64,000 bases of DNA from Phytopythium helicoides (GCA_024867545.1 JANFNE010000034.1:62001-126000); one strand, 5' to 3'. Numbered from the stretch's first letter, positions 20,994 through 32,177 are shown. Numbers and translations: made by a program. Notes: generated from the letters alone by a model not told the origin.

Positions 20994-23900
20994 TCACCGA
21001 TCCTCTCGCTCAGCGGCAGTCGCCAGCGCAGTCGAGATGCGCAGCTGGGCGGTTTGTTGCAGTGAGTCGAACAGATCAATTGGTGCGGCCTTCAGCCGTC
21101 GCCGGATAGCAGCCACTTCGTCAGGATACATATCCACCCACTCTAGTCGCTGATGCTCGCCGCGTCGTAGAATTAATCCGAAGTCGCTTTCAGACCCTGC
21201 AGGGGCTATAAACTCCGCGAAGATGTGCTGTGCCTTGTCTTGTCGTCGCTGGTGAATCGTGTCGGCATTGTGTAGGATCATTGCAGAGCTTCCGATCGCC
21301 CGGTAGCCTTCAACGTCGCGCCAAAACTTCTTGTTCAGCTTGAGCTCATTTTCATAAGACAAGCTTTTTCTTGATGAAGAAATCGATAGTCCTGCAGGTG
21401 CTGATAATGAAGCTGACAGCGTAGGAAGATGTGGCTCGTCGACGGCTGCATGAAGCTGGTCGGTACTGGTTGATGATGGTGTGCGCGTGTACGTCTGGGG
21501 ATACAACTCTGCATAAGCGTTCTGGATTGTGTCCGACATCGGGACTTCGGAAAACCTCTTCCACACGACATCCTTCAGTTTCTTTGTCAGCACTGACTTA
21601 GAAGCTGCCTCTTGAGTAGGTTGGTTCTTGGAGCTGATGTTAGAGCCTTGCAATTGCAAATCAGCAATTGATATACATGCACCTCGATCCAATTTCTTAG
21701 CACGAGATGACCCCTCTTTCTGGGTAGAGACTCGCCTCAGTTTTGTTGAATGCTGTGGCGGCTTCGCACCTTTGCCTTTTACACTCCTCTTTATGCTGGG
21801 ATCGTTGGGGCGTTCATTTCCTTCCTCTGGCATTCCGTTCGCCCCTACGACTAGAAGAGTGGTAACTTCTTGCATCTCGCGCAATGCCTTCGTATCCAAC
21901 TCGAACATACATTTCGATTCACCCTTGAAGTTTGCTTGATAACGCGCTTGCTCACCAATGCTCGATATGAGAACGCTCCCTGTTGCATTTGGTTCCGGTA
22001 TTATAGACCTCACCGTGGTACCCTTAGACGCGACATTGATAGAGATTGCAGGGATGGAAACATTGCTACTCATATCATTGCTTGCTGTGTCCACGCCGAC
22101 AACAGACTTAGTCACTCGCTGTTCATCAGGAGGGCTGAAAGTGGACGTTGATGCATTGAGAGTGCCCCGAGCGAGCTCAGATCGATGCTTTCTGCCTACC
22201 ATCTTGATAGATTTGCCCATAAGCGACAACTGCTCCTTGTCGTTGCCTTCGTCTACGTCCCAACTGTCATCCGCTACCGTGTTTTCGTCAAATAGCTCTT
22301 GTGTCGTTTGGCTCAACCACGGTACTACTGGTAGATCGTTTATAGCGAATGATGGGGTGTACTCAATTGTATGTCGTTCGCTTGTTCCAACCGGGATTTC
22401 CAATTTGTGGACGACGATTGCATCGTTTGATCGAAGCTCCACATCCCCAAGTTTCGTTTCCCAGACAATGAGCGGGTTTTCATTGCTTTGTTGCTGAAGA
22501 GCTTCAGTGCTACTACGAGTGTGTTTCTCGTTGTTGTAGTGGTGATCTAATGAAATCAGACCCAGCTCACCTTGTATCGAACTTTGCAAGGACTGACTGC
22601 GCACATTACTTAAAAACGCATCCAGCTCGGCATAAGCATTGTCTTCTGCAACAGCTCCGAGTCCAGACTTCAAAAGGCTACCTTGCTGGAGTGTTTCTGC
22701 AGGTGTAATAGAGGTGGAGGCGTGCTTGCTATCAGGATCGTATCTCATACGTGCTTTCTCATCTGAATCGGAACCATCGCCAGACATGGCATTTGATATT
22801 CCAGCGTCAAAGCCATCGAGAGTGAGAGCATCCGTCCTCCCATAGGAAGCGTCTTCAATTGGATTGAGTAACTCTACTGCTGATTCGAAGTCGAGGCCCA
22901 AACCTTCTGAAGGGTCAGCATGTTCACCATCACTGCATGCTGAAGATTTAGACAGAACGTCGCGCTCACTCTGACCACGAATAATAGGGCTCATGTCCTT
23001 GGTGGGCGAAGCTCTCTCATCAGTCGCAAAATTAGAGGTAAACCCAGCCATCCCATGCACACTTGAGCGGCGACTACGGATACGACGCGTTTTCGGATCT
23101 GGATCTGGTGCTCGACGGTTTGCTGAAAGCACTCGTTTGGGTAAATTCGTCACAGGAAGCTCCCCGACAGGCGGGTTGAGAGCAGTCACGACTGTTTGCA
23201 AGGGAGCACCTTCAGCTGGAGGTTTGGAAGCGTCATTTGAGCTCCTAGCCCCGCGCTTCCACATCGCTTCGATTGCGCCAGGCTCTGTGATAAACTCAGC
23301 CGTATTATTTGATACACATCCTTCTCCTTTTCCCCATACCCTTTCGTCAACTTCAGTTCCACCAAGAGAGCCGAAGACAAAATTTCCAATTGGCAGTGGT
23401 GTGCCATGGATCGACGGTAAAGTTTGCACTCGCGTGTTTGACTGGATTGATTCGTCACCATCACCGTCGCTGTCATTTGGGTCGTCGTCGTCTTCATCTA
23501 AATCCCCACTTGAAGATCGACGACGCACTTTTGTTGCTATGCGCTCTATTTGTCGGAGAACCATCGCATGCTTCAACTCTTCACGCTTCCGGCTTCGAAC
23601 ACTCTCTTCTATACCGTCATTTGCTTTTTCAATTGTTGACAGCGCTACTGGTACAGCAAGCATAGGATCAACAGTGTGGAGTGGTGGGGTTTCTGGCTGT
23701 CCAGACAATGGATTTGTAAACTTCTGCGTGGCATCGACGTGCTCTTTCGCTCTTTGTGATACTTTAGCCTGGGTTACCATCGCAGCACGCTCTCCTCTGA
23801 ATAGAAGGGACGCACTCTCAGCGTATGTGTCTTTCATTCGATCAACGTCACGATCCACGACTTCTACCGTCGCACTATCGCGCTGGAACGTCTCAAGCAC

Positions 23901-26900
23901 ACGTCTAGTATTCGTCAGACTTGTCCGTCGCCGCCGGACATTGCGCATCATGACTATCTCTACCCCTCTACCACTTGCTGTGCCATCCAGAATAGATGCT
24001 GGTACAGCAACTTGATCAAGCGCTTGATTGATGCATGGGCTAGTTGGCCTTGAAGTCTCCGATTCCGAGTTGTCTGCACTCAGTGCCATATTCTCCGCAA
24101 GCCAGCAGCAGCACGTGCGAAGCAAATTAGTGACAAACAATTCTCGCAATACAGAAATTGCATGCTTCTGTAGCGATGGGATACTGACAAGAAGTGCATT
24201 TGCGCGCTGTCCTAGATTTTCTTTCTCGCTGATTTCTGATGACGAAGCGTCTAATGTTGTTGTACCCACAGCCACTAAGTCGTAGATTTGGGAAAGAGCG
24301 ACCAACTCGGCATTAAGACGATTTTGAACTTCGCTAGTTTTTTCTAGATCAGCGTTTCTACCAAAGTCGAGGCTTGCAGTTAGCTGTTCCTCATCACGGA
24401 GAATTTGCCCCTTCTTGACATTCGCCACTATTCGCTCAACATGGTCAAGGCATCGCTTTAAATCCTTTTGCTTGACTAATAGAGCTGTCGTTGACAATCG
24501 CGCTTGCTCCAACTTTGCCCTCGCTGCAGTGATATCACGTACATTTCGATTCTCGGCGACGAGAGCATCGCGGAAAGCAGCTTCAAGAATCGGCAACTGT
24601 TCTTCCAGCACCCTGAGTTTTTTCTCCAGCTTACGCGATTTTCTTTGTGCCCTCGATTTAAAAAACTCAATCTCCTTCAGTGGATCCATGGGGTTAAAAA
24701 CGCACATCGAGCCACTTTGGATCGTTGATCGACGCTTCGGCTCCACCATTCGGTCCTCTTTTGGAACCTGAGACTCTTGTTGAGAAAACTGGACTGTTGT
24801 ATTCAGTAGAATCGTTTTCTTCATTGCATACTCCATCTCAGCCTGGTCTTTGAAGTATCGGAGCAGTGGGAGTACAGACTTTTTATCGCTAGCCACCGAT
24901 TTATCGATCGCGGCAATCTCTGCGAGGATCCTCCGCTCAGAGCTCTGCATCTGTTCCCAAGTGGTTAGTAACTCTTCTTCGAGAGCCGAGCATACATCTT
25001 CGAGTCGAAAAGCCTCATCCAGGATCTCTTGGAGGGGTATATCGAGGGAGAAAAGCACGCCCGCGAAACTGTGGATCATTGATGTTTCTGGGCCTTCGTA
25101 CTCTAACAGTGGGGCTAGAAGGAATCGAGCATACGGATCCAGCTCACCAAAGTTTTCGTTTGATAGTGAGGTCTCATGATCTGATGTTAAGTGGAGTGCA
25201 TCATTCAGTGAGCGACATACTCGCTTCCTCATCCCGTCAAGAAACGCTCGGCAGCGCAACACAGCCGGTAAGAAACGAGATCTCGCCGGGAACCGTATTC
25301 GTCCTTGCCTCAGCCAAAGCTCCTCTTTTAGCTGACTATGCCAGAGTTCATTTCGAGCATCGGCACCAATTCGTGCCTCACGCTGGAGCTCTCCCAGCAT
25401 TAGGACTACTACTCGCCACAGTACAACGCTATCGACCGTATCAGCATCCTCTTGGTAGGGCTGCTTGCTTGCGGTCTCTTCAAAAAAGGTGTAGACTCCT
25501 CGCTCAAACAACCTGCATACTTCTGGGTCATCAGACGCAATCTGACGAGGAGTTTGACCGTGACGGTTTGCTCGGTCCAACATTGACGCTCCCTCTGTCA
25601 GGAGCAGCACTAACACTTCTAACCGTCGCTCATTGTCCTCACCACGGAGAGCCACGTGCAATGCAGAGTCGCCCGTTGATGGATCCACAGCATTCACTAA
25701 GTGTTTGGAGCGTAGTACTGCGTTGCGCACCTCTAAAATGCTCTCACCTGAGATGATTCGATGGAATTGGCGGATTTCTACCGCTGAATAGACCCGCTGG
25801 GGATTCCGATCAGGTTTTGTGTGGCCGCCAACATTGCTATCGGTGGTCACCCCGCCAAAGATTCGAGCAGCGTCCGAGTAGTAGCCGAAAAATAGCATAG
25901 GAAGCATGGGCGAGAGCTCGCGATAGATATCCCAAGGATCCAGTGTAAGCCGGTCCTCCAAAAATGCGACGTGACGGGTAGCTGTGTCTTCGACTTCATC
26001 ACTGTCATCGCCATCATCAACGAACTTCCACACATGTTGCTTCCAGGCATTCAGCACAGCGAAAAGTAAACGCCGCCGTCGAAGACGAGCACAGTGGAAT
26101 CGGATTGATTGGAAGAGCGCTCTCTTCCTCCTCGTGTAGCGCCAAGCAGACAGTATTCTCCACATACGCAGTCGCTGTCCATCAGGATTGAGTTCCTCGT
26201 CTGCACTTTGAGCAGTACTGTCTGGAGGTTCGTCAGCAGACTTAATTGTTTGTTGCATTTTCGGTGACCACCGCCACACCAAGAGCGTGTGCAATGCTCT
26301 CCTTCTCCAGTCAGGACAATGTTCGATTCTTGCCACATTCCAGGCCCGCTTGCATACTGCTCGAAGATGAACACCACCCCACGCTCGCCATGCACGTTTC
26401 TTCCCAAATCGCAGTGTTCTATCCTTCACTTGCTGCTTTAGCGGCCTCAGCCTCTTCTTGAGTCCTGCATATACACGAAAGGCGTCGAGGGCTCGGCGGC
26501 AGCGTTTCTTGTTTGCTGCCTGGTCGGCAATGGCAGCCCGCCACTCACGCAGTGCTCGGCGACTAAGGGTTTCTTTGTCTCGTCGAATGGCTAAGCTCAT
26601 TTGGTGGCGCTTTTGAAGTTGGTGTCTTGCAAAGGACCGAATCCGCATCAAAAACCTACGCTGGAGTGCTACTGAAGCGCGAGCTGCTGCCTTCACCTTA
26701 CGCACTTGTCGCTCCTGAAAATTGTAAACCCATACATCCCAGTGAGCACTTGGCTGGCTGAAGACTGGGAGTGGAGAACCAGACCGTCTGCAACGAGCAA
26801 ACACAGCATACCGAGCCCACATATCAAACACCGTTAAGAGTTTCTCGCGCGGCCAGACACCGCGGCTCGAAGCTGTTGACGTCGACGACATGAATATCCG

Positions 26901-28493
26901 AGCGGCGCGTTTGAGGCATAGTTGGGCGTTTAGAGCCACTCTTCGCCGAGTAGCATGTGCACGCTTCCACGCGAGGAACACACGTTGTGCGATTTTCCGC
27001 CGCACATTTGCGCGGGCTTCCGCATGCCTAGCTCTTCTCAATCGCGCTCGACCAGAGGAGTCTAGACTCGCAGCCTGTTGAACGCTTAAGAAGGCCGCAT
27101 TTACCAGCCCTCCTAGTACAGAATTCTCGGCTGGTGCATCTGTCGGTAGCGCTTTGTTGCTTTCACTATGTCCATTAAGACCATCACAACGAGCATCATC
27201 GGACTCCTCTTCATCTGTATCTGCCCACTCATCATCCGCGAGCGCCAGATTCACCACCAGCTTGGGTAAATTGGCGCTAGGAAGCTGACCCTCAGCGTCA
27301 GCAAACAACGAGAGCTCGATTTCTCGTAGCCGAGCAAGCAGCGCTACTTCTCGCCGCCATCGAAATAGACAAGAGCGTACGAGCGCGCGCTTCGCCATCT
27401 TTCCGACGCGATATGACATGAGCCAGACACTGACAATATCACGTCGTATCTCCCATCGTCGATGCGACCAGCGAAGAAAGGCACGTCGGCGAAGAAACCC
27501 GCGCCAGTGAGCTTGCAGTTTGATGGCAGCTACTTCACGACGAGCAAGCCTTCGATGTGCTGTCAGGAAAACCTGCAGTTCGATCTCGTCTCGAACCTCT
27601 GCTTGACGTTCCAGTTCTCGATTGAAATCCACGAATTCTATCCTTTCTTTCGAAGCTGCACATCGCTGAACTGTAGTCTTTGTGGTCTTTGCATGAACGA
27701 ACTCTTCGTGTGTTGGACGCCGCTGATTCGGAAGAGCTGACACACTGCGAGAGATGGCCAATTGTCGAGAATTACTGGTTGGACGAGGATGAAATGGTGT
27801 AGACGCTGGTTCCGTTGTGATAGATCTCTCAAGAGGCCGGAGCTGGCCTGCACGTGTGTGACCTAATCGCTCTAGTGCTTCAGTGATTACATCCGGCACA
27901 GCTGCGTCCTCGAGAAACGAAACCTTGTCTTTCAATGCAGCCAAACGCCACTTCATGCTGACTTCGAGTCTCTCTTTGTCCTTCGTCTCCGCTTCCTCTG
28001 TTAATTGTTTTGTACCTGCTCGACAGTTTGGTGCTTGATCACCAAATACTGGTCGCATCTCGTCGTGTTTGGCACCAAGAACAGCGGTTTCCACGCCCGA
28101 AGACACAGGGTACCAGTCGTAGATTTCTCGCATACGAGCACGGCTTCGCTGCCGAGAATCATTCTCGACCTGCTTCAAGGCTACGGGGGTGGGTAACCAG
28201 TTCTCCATTTCTTTCTTGCGAAGCTCACGCGCTTGCTCTCTCTCCACTCGGCGCTTATCTTGTGCTGATTCGGCGCGCTGGTTGTTTTCGATGCGCTTTT
28301 TTTCTCGCTCCTGCTTTTTATGAGCCTTTGCACGACGCTCGCGGAATCTGTTCTCAAAGTTATTGACAAGGTCGGAGCGGCTAGACACTCTTGAGCTAGA
28401 CAAAGAAAACGAAAGAGACGCCGAGCTGCTTCCAAGTCGACTTGTCCCCATGGCATCTGAAGAGTACGACACTTCGCTGCGGAAGGTGTCCAT
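20994..28493 (-). CDS. Very large Sfi1/IQ/ankyrin-like protein, 2,499 residues, single exon
   Basis: One uninterrupted frame of 7.5 kb. The start at 28493 (MDTFRSEVSYSSD) is the first ATG. After a Ser-rich leader comes a basic coiled coil (KKQEREKKRIENNQRAES), then an IQ motif (AAIKLQAHWRGFLRRRAFLRW, about residue 340). A region of Trp-spaced helices resembles centrin-binding Sfi1 repeats (RVFLAWKRAHATRRR, LLTVFDMWARYAVFARCRR, LSRRALREWRAAIAD, MWRILSAWRYTRRKR, LLFAVLNAWKQHVW). Then come ankyrin-like repeats (DSALHVALRGEDNERRLEVL, GASMLDRANRHGQTPRQIA) and further coiled coils (FKSRAQRKSRKLEKKLRVLE). A long, low-complexity Ser/Asp/Glu-rich half ends with a short conserved-looking block (FGLILRRGEHQRLEWVD). 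This suggests a calmodulin/centrin-binding scaffold of basal body or cytoskeleton; the role is inference. Its DNA is AT-richer than its neighbours. Confidence 0.85.
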   Translation of the reverse strand: MDTFRSEVSYSSDAMGTSRLGSSSASLSFSLSSSRVSSRSDLVNNFENRFRERRAKAHKKQEREKKRIENNQRAESAQDKRRVEREQARELRKKEMENWLPTPVALKQVENDSRQRSRARMREIYDWYPVSSGVETAVLGAKHDEMRPVFGDQAPNCRAGTKQLTEEAETKDKERLEVSMKWRLAALKDKVSFLEDAAVPDVITEALERLGHTRAGQLRPLERSITTEPASTPFHPRPTSNSRQLAISRSVSALPNQRRPTHEEFVHAKTTKTTVQRCAASKERIEFVDFNRELERQAEVRDEIELQVFLTAHRRLARREVAAIKLQAHWRGFLRRRAFLRWSHRRWEIRRDIVSVWLMSYRVGKMAKRALVRSCLFRWRREVALLARLREIELSLFADAEGQLPSANLPKLVVNLALADDEWADTDEEESDDARCDGLNGHSESNKALPTDAPAENSVLGGLVNAAFLSVQQAASLDSSGRARLRRARHAEARANVRRKIAQRVFLAWKRAHATRRRVALNAQLCLKRAARIFMSSTSTASSRGVWPREKLLTVFDMWARYAVFARCRRSGSPLPVFSQPSAHWDVWVYNFQERQVRKVKAAARASVALQRRFLMRIRSFARHQLQKRHQMSLAIRRDKETLSRRALREWRAAIADQAANKKRCRRALDAFRVYAGLKKRLRPLKQQVKDRTLRFGKKRAWRAWGGVHLRAVCKRAWNVARIEHCPDWRRRALHTLLVWRWSPKMQQTIKSADEPPDSTAQSADEELNPDGQRLRMWRILSAWRYTRRKRALFQSIRFHCARLRRRRLLFAVLNAWKQHVWKFVDDGDDSDEVEDTATRHVAFLEDRLTLDPWDIYRELSPMLPMLFFGYYSDAARIFGGVTTDSNVGGHTKPDRNPQRVYSAVEIRQFHRIISGESILEVRNAVLRSKHLVNAVDPSTGDSALHVALRGEDNERRLEVLVLLLTEGASMLDRANRHGQTPRQIASDDPEVCRLFERGVYTFFEETASKQPYQEDADTVDSVVLWRVVVLMLGELQREARIGADARNELWHSQLKEELWLRQGRIRFPARSRFLPAVLRCRAFLDGMRKRVCRSLNDALHLTSDHETSLSNENFGELDPYARFLLAPLLEYEGPETSMIHSFAGVLFSLDIPLQEILDEAFRLEDVCSALEEELLTTWEQMQSSERRILAEIAAIDKSVASDKKSVLPLLRYFKDQAEMEYAMKKTILLNTTVQFSQQESQVPKEDRMVEPKRRSTIQSGSMCVFNPMDPLKEIEFFKSRAQRKSRKLEKKLRVLEEQLPILEAAFRDALVAENRNVRDITAARAKLEQARLSTTALLVKQKDLKRCLDHVERIVANVKKGQILRDEEQLTASLDFGRNADLEKTSEVQNRLNAELVALSQIYDLVAVGTTTLDASSSEISEKENLGQRANALLVSIPSLQKHAISVLRELFVTNLLRTCCCWLAENMALSADNSESETSRPTSPCINQALDQVAVPASILDGTASGRGVEIVMMRNVRRRRTSLTNTRRVLETFQRDSATVEVVDRDVDRMKDTYAESASLLFRGERAAMVTQAKVSQRAKEHVDATQKFTNPLSGQPETPPLHTVDPMLAVPVALSTIEKANDGIEESVRSRKREELKHAMVLRQIERIATKVRRRSSSGDLDEDDDDPNDSDGDGDESIQSNTRVQTLPSIHGTPLPIGNFVFGSLGGTEVDERVWGKGEGCVSNNTAEFITEPGAIEAMWKRGARSSNDASKPPAEGAPLQTVVTALNPPVGELPVTNLPKRVLSANRRAPDPDPKTRRIRSRRSSVHGMAGFTSNFATDERASPTKDMSPIIRGQSERDVLSKSSACSDGEHADPSEGLGLDFESAVELLNPIEDASYGRTDALTLDGFDAGISNAMSGDGSDSDEKARMRYDPDSKHASTSITPAETLQQGSLLKSGLGAVAEDNAYAELDAFLSNVRSQSLQSSIQGELGLISLDHHYNNEKHTRSSTEALQQQSNENPLIVWETKLGDVELRSNDAIVVHKLEIPVGTSERHTIEYTPSFAINDLPVVPWLSQTTQELFDENTVADDSWDVDEGNDKEQLSLMGKSIKMVGRKHRSELARGTLNASTSTFSPPDEQRVTKSVVGVDTASNDMSSNVSIPAISINVASKGTTVRSIIPEPNATGSVLISSIGEQARYQANFKGESKCMFELDTKALREMQEVTTLLVVGANGMPEEGNERPNDPSIKRSVKGKGAKPPQHSTKLRRVSTQKEGSSRAKKLDRGACISIADLQLQGSNISSKNQPTQEAASKSVLTKKLKDVVWKRFSEVPMSDTIQNAYAELYPQTYTRTPSSTSTDQLHAAVDEPHLPTLSASLSAPAGLSISSSRKSLSYENELKLNKKFWRDVEGYRAIGSSAMILHNADTIHQRRQDKAQHIFAEFIAPAGSESDFGLILRRGEHQRLEWVDMYPDEVAAIRRRLKAAPIDLFDSLQQTAQLRISTALATAAEREDR

Positions 28494-28637
28494 CCTGGCT
28501 CTAGTGGTGGTGAGCAGCCAGCCAGTCAATCAAGAGGATTTCGAAGGAGCAACGCAGCTTAACGCTGTCGAAGCCACAAGGCAGCCCAAGACATTTCCGT
28601 TTCAAATTTGAGCACTCAAAAATATATCTGGCCCAAC

Positions 28638-30611
28638 CTACGAAGAGCACGAGACGCAAATTGGCTCAGCGTCGCGGTCGTACGGCTTGGCGAATTCACG
28701 GTCTGCAGGGTCGCTGCTCTCATCGAATGGGTGCGTAAGCAGCTCCAGGATGTGGGCGACACGGTCAAACTCCCCGGCGGCTGCCAGTTCAATTGCCTTT
28801 TGTGCCACATGATTGCGAAGAACATACACGGGGTTCGCGCGGCCCATTACTTGCTCTCGGTGCATCTCGTACGCAGCATCGGGCTCGCCGTTCTTGCTCT
28901 CCTTCTTCAACCGTTCCGCATATGCGCTGAGCCACCCACCCCATGATTCACGAACTGTCTGGTGACGCTCAACAACGGTCATAGCGCTCAGCGCTGCAAG
29001 CTGCTTGCGCTCCTCGTCCATCTTCTCGACCACAGCCTGTGTAATCCCGTACATGCGTGCTTGGTGCGGACTCTCGCGCAAAAGTTTCTTTACCATTACG
29101 AATTGCGCGTCCGAGATACTCGAACCCGAGAGCTTGCGCTTGAGCTGACCGATAGTTTCCGACAGCTCGACGAGCTCCTCGACAACAAGTGCTTGGGAAG
29201 AACGGCTGAATGGACGCAGATCCATCAGGCGGCGAAAGGTGCACGTATAGTCGGCACCCGTCCGAGCAAACACATCCATGAGCGCGTCGATCAGCTTCCT
29301 AGTTTCAGCCGCGATCTCAGGATCATCGCGATGATGAACAAGACCAAGCTTGGCGCTCATGAGCGCATAGTACTCCTTCTCGTACTCTTCATCGAACGCT
29401 AGAATTGCATTGTCCATGGGCGAGCGATCCTTGACAACCAGCTCGAGCTGGTCGGCCAGCACTGAGCAGTTCCACTTGCAGATCTCAGGCTGCGCCTCGA
29501 AGCGGTACCGACCGCTGTCGTCCGATGTGTTGCACACATGCTTCGGGTCAAAGTACTCCATGAAGCCGAAGGGACCGTAGTCGAGTGTGTCGCCCAAGAT
29601 GCTCATGTTGTCCGTGTTGAGCACCCCATGGCAGAATCCAATAGACTGCCACTTGGCCACTAGTCGTGCTGTGCGATTGGTGACTTCTGCAAAAAATGCC
29701 GTGTACATGCGCTCCTTGTCGTCCTCTTTTCCTTCACCATGTGCCTTCCAGATCTCTGGGAAGTTATGACGGATTGTAAAGTCGAGAAGCTGGCACATGA
29801 GCTCCTTTTTGTTGGGTAAATGAGCGCTCGGCCCAGCACGCTCAGTCATCGGATCGGTGTCCTTGAAGATCTCAAACGACCCGAAGCGAAGAAACGACCG
29901 CGCCACTCGCAGCACCACAGCTGCTGGCTCGAGCTTGGCGTCGCCCGAGTAGAACATGTCACGAAGCACTGGCGCGTCCGTGGACACGACCACACCACCG
30001 GCTCTAGTGGTCGGCACCCCCAGCGCGTGCATGTGCTCGCTCGCCAGGAACTCGCGCAGTGTGGACCGCTAGATCGAACGTGTGAGTCGAGTCCTTTCAA
30101 GCATGCGTACAATACCTTGACGTACCAGCACTTTGCGGCCGTCCGCTTGGCGCGAGTAAGGCGTCTTGCCCGCGCCCTTGAGCTGCATCTCCCATCTCTC
30201 GCCCTCTTCCGCGTCCACCACCTCGCCCAGCGAGATAGCAGCGCCGTCACCCAGCTGCCCCGAGAAGTAGCCGAACTGGTGGCCGCAGTAGCACTGCGCG
30301 GCGGGCTCGGAGCCGTCGAACAACTCGTTGCCGGCCAGGAACGGCGCCAGTTCCGCCAGCGGGCGCGCGTCGTCGTCGCCGTCCTCCCTGCCGCTCAGCA
30401 GCTCGATGCCCACGAGCGCCAGCGGCTCCCTGGCCGTCACCACGAGCCTCGGGTTGGCCAGCGGCGTGGGCAGCACCCGCGAGAGACAGGCGCCGGGCAC
30501 GCGGGCGCGCACGAAGTTGGCGGGCTCGGCGTCCACCGGCAGCTCGCGCAGCGCGGCGTTGTCGAAGCGCGCGGAGCGGCGGCGGCGCCAGAAGCGCGCG
30601 GCGCTGGTCAT
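28638..30611 (-). CDS. SelO/YdiU (UPF0061) pseudokinase-fold AMPylase, Cys form
   Basis: SelO proteins are mitochondrial or bacterial kinase-fold enzymes that transfer AMP to proteins and take part in redox stress control. Two exons joined across 30069-30125 (donor GTACGT, acceptor CTAG) give about 638 residues. MTSAARFWRRRRSARF looks like a mitochondrial presequence. Family motifs: CYCGHQFGYFSGQLGDGAA, LKGAGKTPYSR, ADGRKVL spliced to RSTLREFLASEHMHALGVPT, then FCHGVLNTDNMSILGDTLDYGPFGFMEY with catalytic Asn/Asp, and the C-terminus ICVSCSS. The final CSS places Cys where vertebrate SelO has selenocysteine, as in the bacterial proteins. A further upstream ATG at 30692 is possible but would displace the presequence. 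Confidence 0.95.
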
Positions 30612-30873
30612 GGCGCGTGCGGCGGCGCGGGGCGAGCGCGGAATTCGCGAGTGGCCTGCCGGCATCTTCGCTGGTTTGACACGGACTGTCATTCATTCCC
30701 TGGGACCAACGGTCGCGAGGGGGCATACTGAGGGCAAGTGAGAAGCGGGCGACATCACGGAGCAGGAGTCGCGGGTGGTGATGGCGAGCATGGAGACAGC
30801 GAGGTGGCGGCGGACACGAGGCGAGTATCGTACACTATACTTGCTTGATGGTGTTGCGGTTCCTACTCATAAA

Positions 30874-31674
30874 TCACAGCTGGAGGCTCAGCACCATGGA
30901 CAGGTAGCGCCAGGAGCTGCTGGGGTCCAGCGGCTTGTCCGCGGCTGACGAGGCGCTCGCGGCCGACGCGCACGACGTTGGCGTCGGTGCGGTTGTTGGA
31001 GACGTCGTTGACGCTGCACTTGACGCTGACGATGATGACGACGATGAGACGGGAAGCACGGCGGAGGGCGAGCGCGGCGAGAGCAGCTCGGCTTTGCTGG
31101 CCACGGCGCCTCGCTGCTCGCACGGCAGGAGCTCGCGGGGCTCGACGAGTGCGGCGCCCTGGCCGAAGGAGCGGATGACAGTGGCCACCGGCAGCACTTG
31201 TGTCTTGATCTGCGCCTCGACGGCGCACAGCAGCGAGAAGAGCGCCGAACCGCGCAGCCGCGGAGCCGGCCGCGCCGCCAGCAGCCTCGCGAGCTTGTGC
31301 AGCGTCTCGACGCTGCGCTCGAGCTTGCGCACGTTGTCAGGCGGCAGCGCGAGCCCCAGCAGTGCCTGCGAGCGCCTGCAAACGCCCAGCGCCGCGCGTA
31401 GCTCGCGATGGACGAGCGCCACGTCCGCCATGTACAGCCGGCGCAGCTGCTCCAGCTTGCTGCGCGCGCGCTCCTCGCCGTGCATCGTCAACGTGTGCAG
31501 CGGCGGTAGGCGCTGGCCAGCCGAGCGCGGCGGGGTCGCGGCCCGTCGAGGCTGCTCGCGGCTCGTCTCGACGCGCGGGCGCTTGGCGGGTGAGTCCGGC
31601 GTCGCGGGGCGTCTACCGGCTTGGCTGGTGCTAGCGTCACTGGTGCTGGCATCGCTGGTGCTTACGCGGGCCAT
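30874..31674 (-). CDS. Unknown Ser/Ala-rich protein, 266 residues
   Basis: Start MARVSTSDASTSDASTSQAG at ATG 31674; an open frame continues upstream to 31875 but is probably leader sequence. A repeat STSDASTSDASTS and a basic stretch (SPAKRPRVETSREQPRR, possible nuclear signal) are followed by a helical middle (KLEQLRRLYMADVALVHREL, NVRKLERSVETLHKLARLLA) and a Ser-rich low-complexity tail ending LDPSSSWRYLSMVLSLQL. The helical middle with regular Leu spacing suggests a small protein-interaction domain. I recognise no family. Third-position GC is very high, supporting this strand, though an opposite-strand frame of similar length is also open. Confidence 0.55.
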   Translation of the reverse strand: MARVSTSDASTSDASTSQAGRRPATPDSPAKRPRVETSREQPRRAATPPRSAGQRLPPLHTLTMHGEERARSKLEQLRRLYMADVALVHRELRAALGVCRRSQALLGLALPPDNVRKLERSVETLHKLARLLAARPAPRLRGSALFSLLCAVEAQIKTQVLPVATVIRSFGQGAALVEPRELLPCEQRGAVASKAELLSPRSPSAVLPVSSSSSSSASSAASTTSPTTAPTPTSCASAASASSAADKPLDPSSSWRYLSMVLSLQL

Positions 31675-32177
31675 GGCGGTCCTGGCTGTGGAGCTGTGGA
31701 GCTGCGGGCGCCGGGGCGGAACGGAGAGTGCTGGAGAGCGGAGCGGAGCCGCTGGCGGGGCGAGGGTCGACCAGCTTGGCGCTCGCGGACGATGACGGAG
31801 AATGGAAGGAAGGTGTGGTGCGACACAGTTCTGTTCCAGCGCTGGTGACTCGCGGTTTGTATGGGTTGACTTCATCAGGTCGATTACGCTGCAGCATAAT
31901 GGCGCATGTCACACGCCGACGCCAGCGATCTGGAGACGAACGCTCCGGTCCATGGCGACGGCTCGAGCAGGCGGCCGACTCGTTGCCGCGTGCAGCACAA
32001 TAGCGTCGATTGCCGCCGGGGCGGCAGCGGCAGGCGCGGCGGCGCGGCCTGGTGCTTGGCGCGCTTCAGAGTTGAAGCTGCGCTCATCCACTAAAAGCGA
32101 ATCTCCTGGCAGCCGCCAGAAGCTCGCACTTCGAGACCGCCACGTATCCTCCAGCCAGTCACTTCGCCGCGACAGCC

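Noticed and set aside
29820..30731. 303-codon plus-strand open frame
   Set aside because: Antisense to SelO exon 1; no recognisable protein features.
30935..31795. 286-codon plus-strand open frame
   Set aside because: Antisense to the Ser/Ala-rich orphan; composition is Ser/Arg shadow, while the minus frame has helical heptads.
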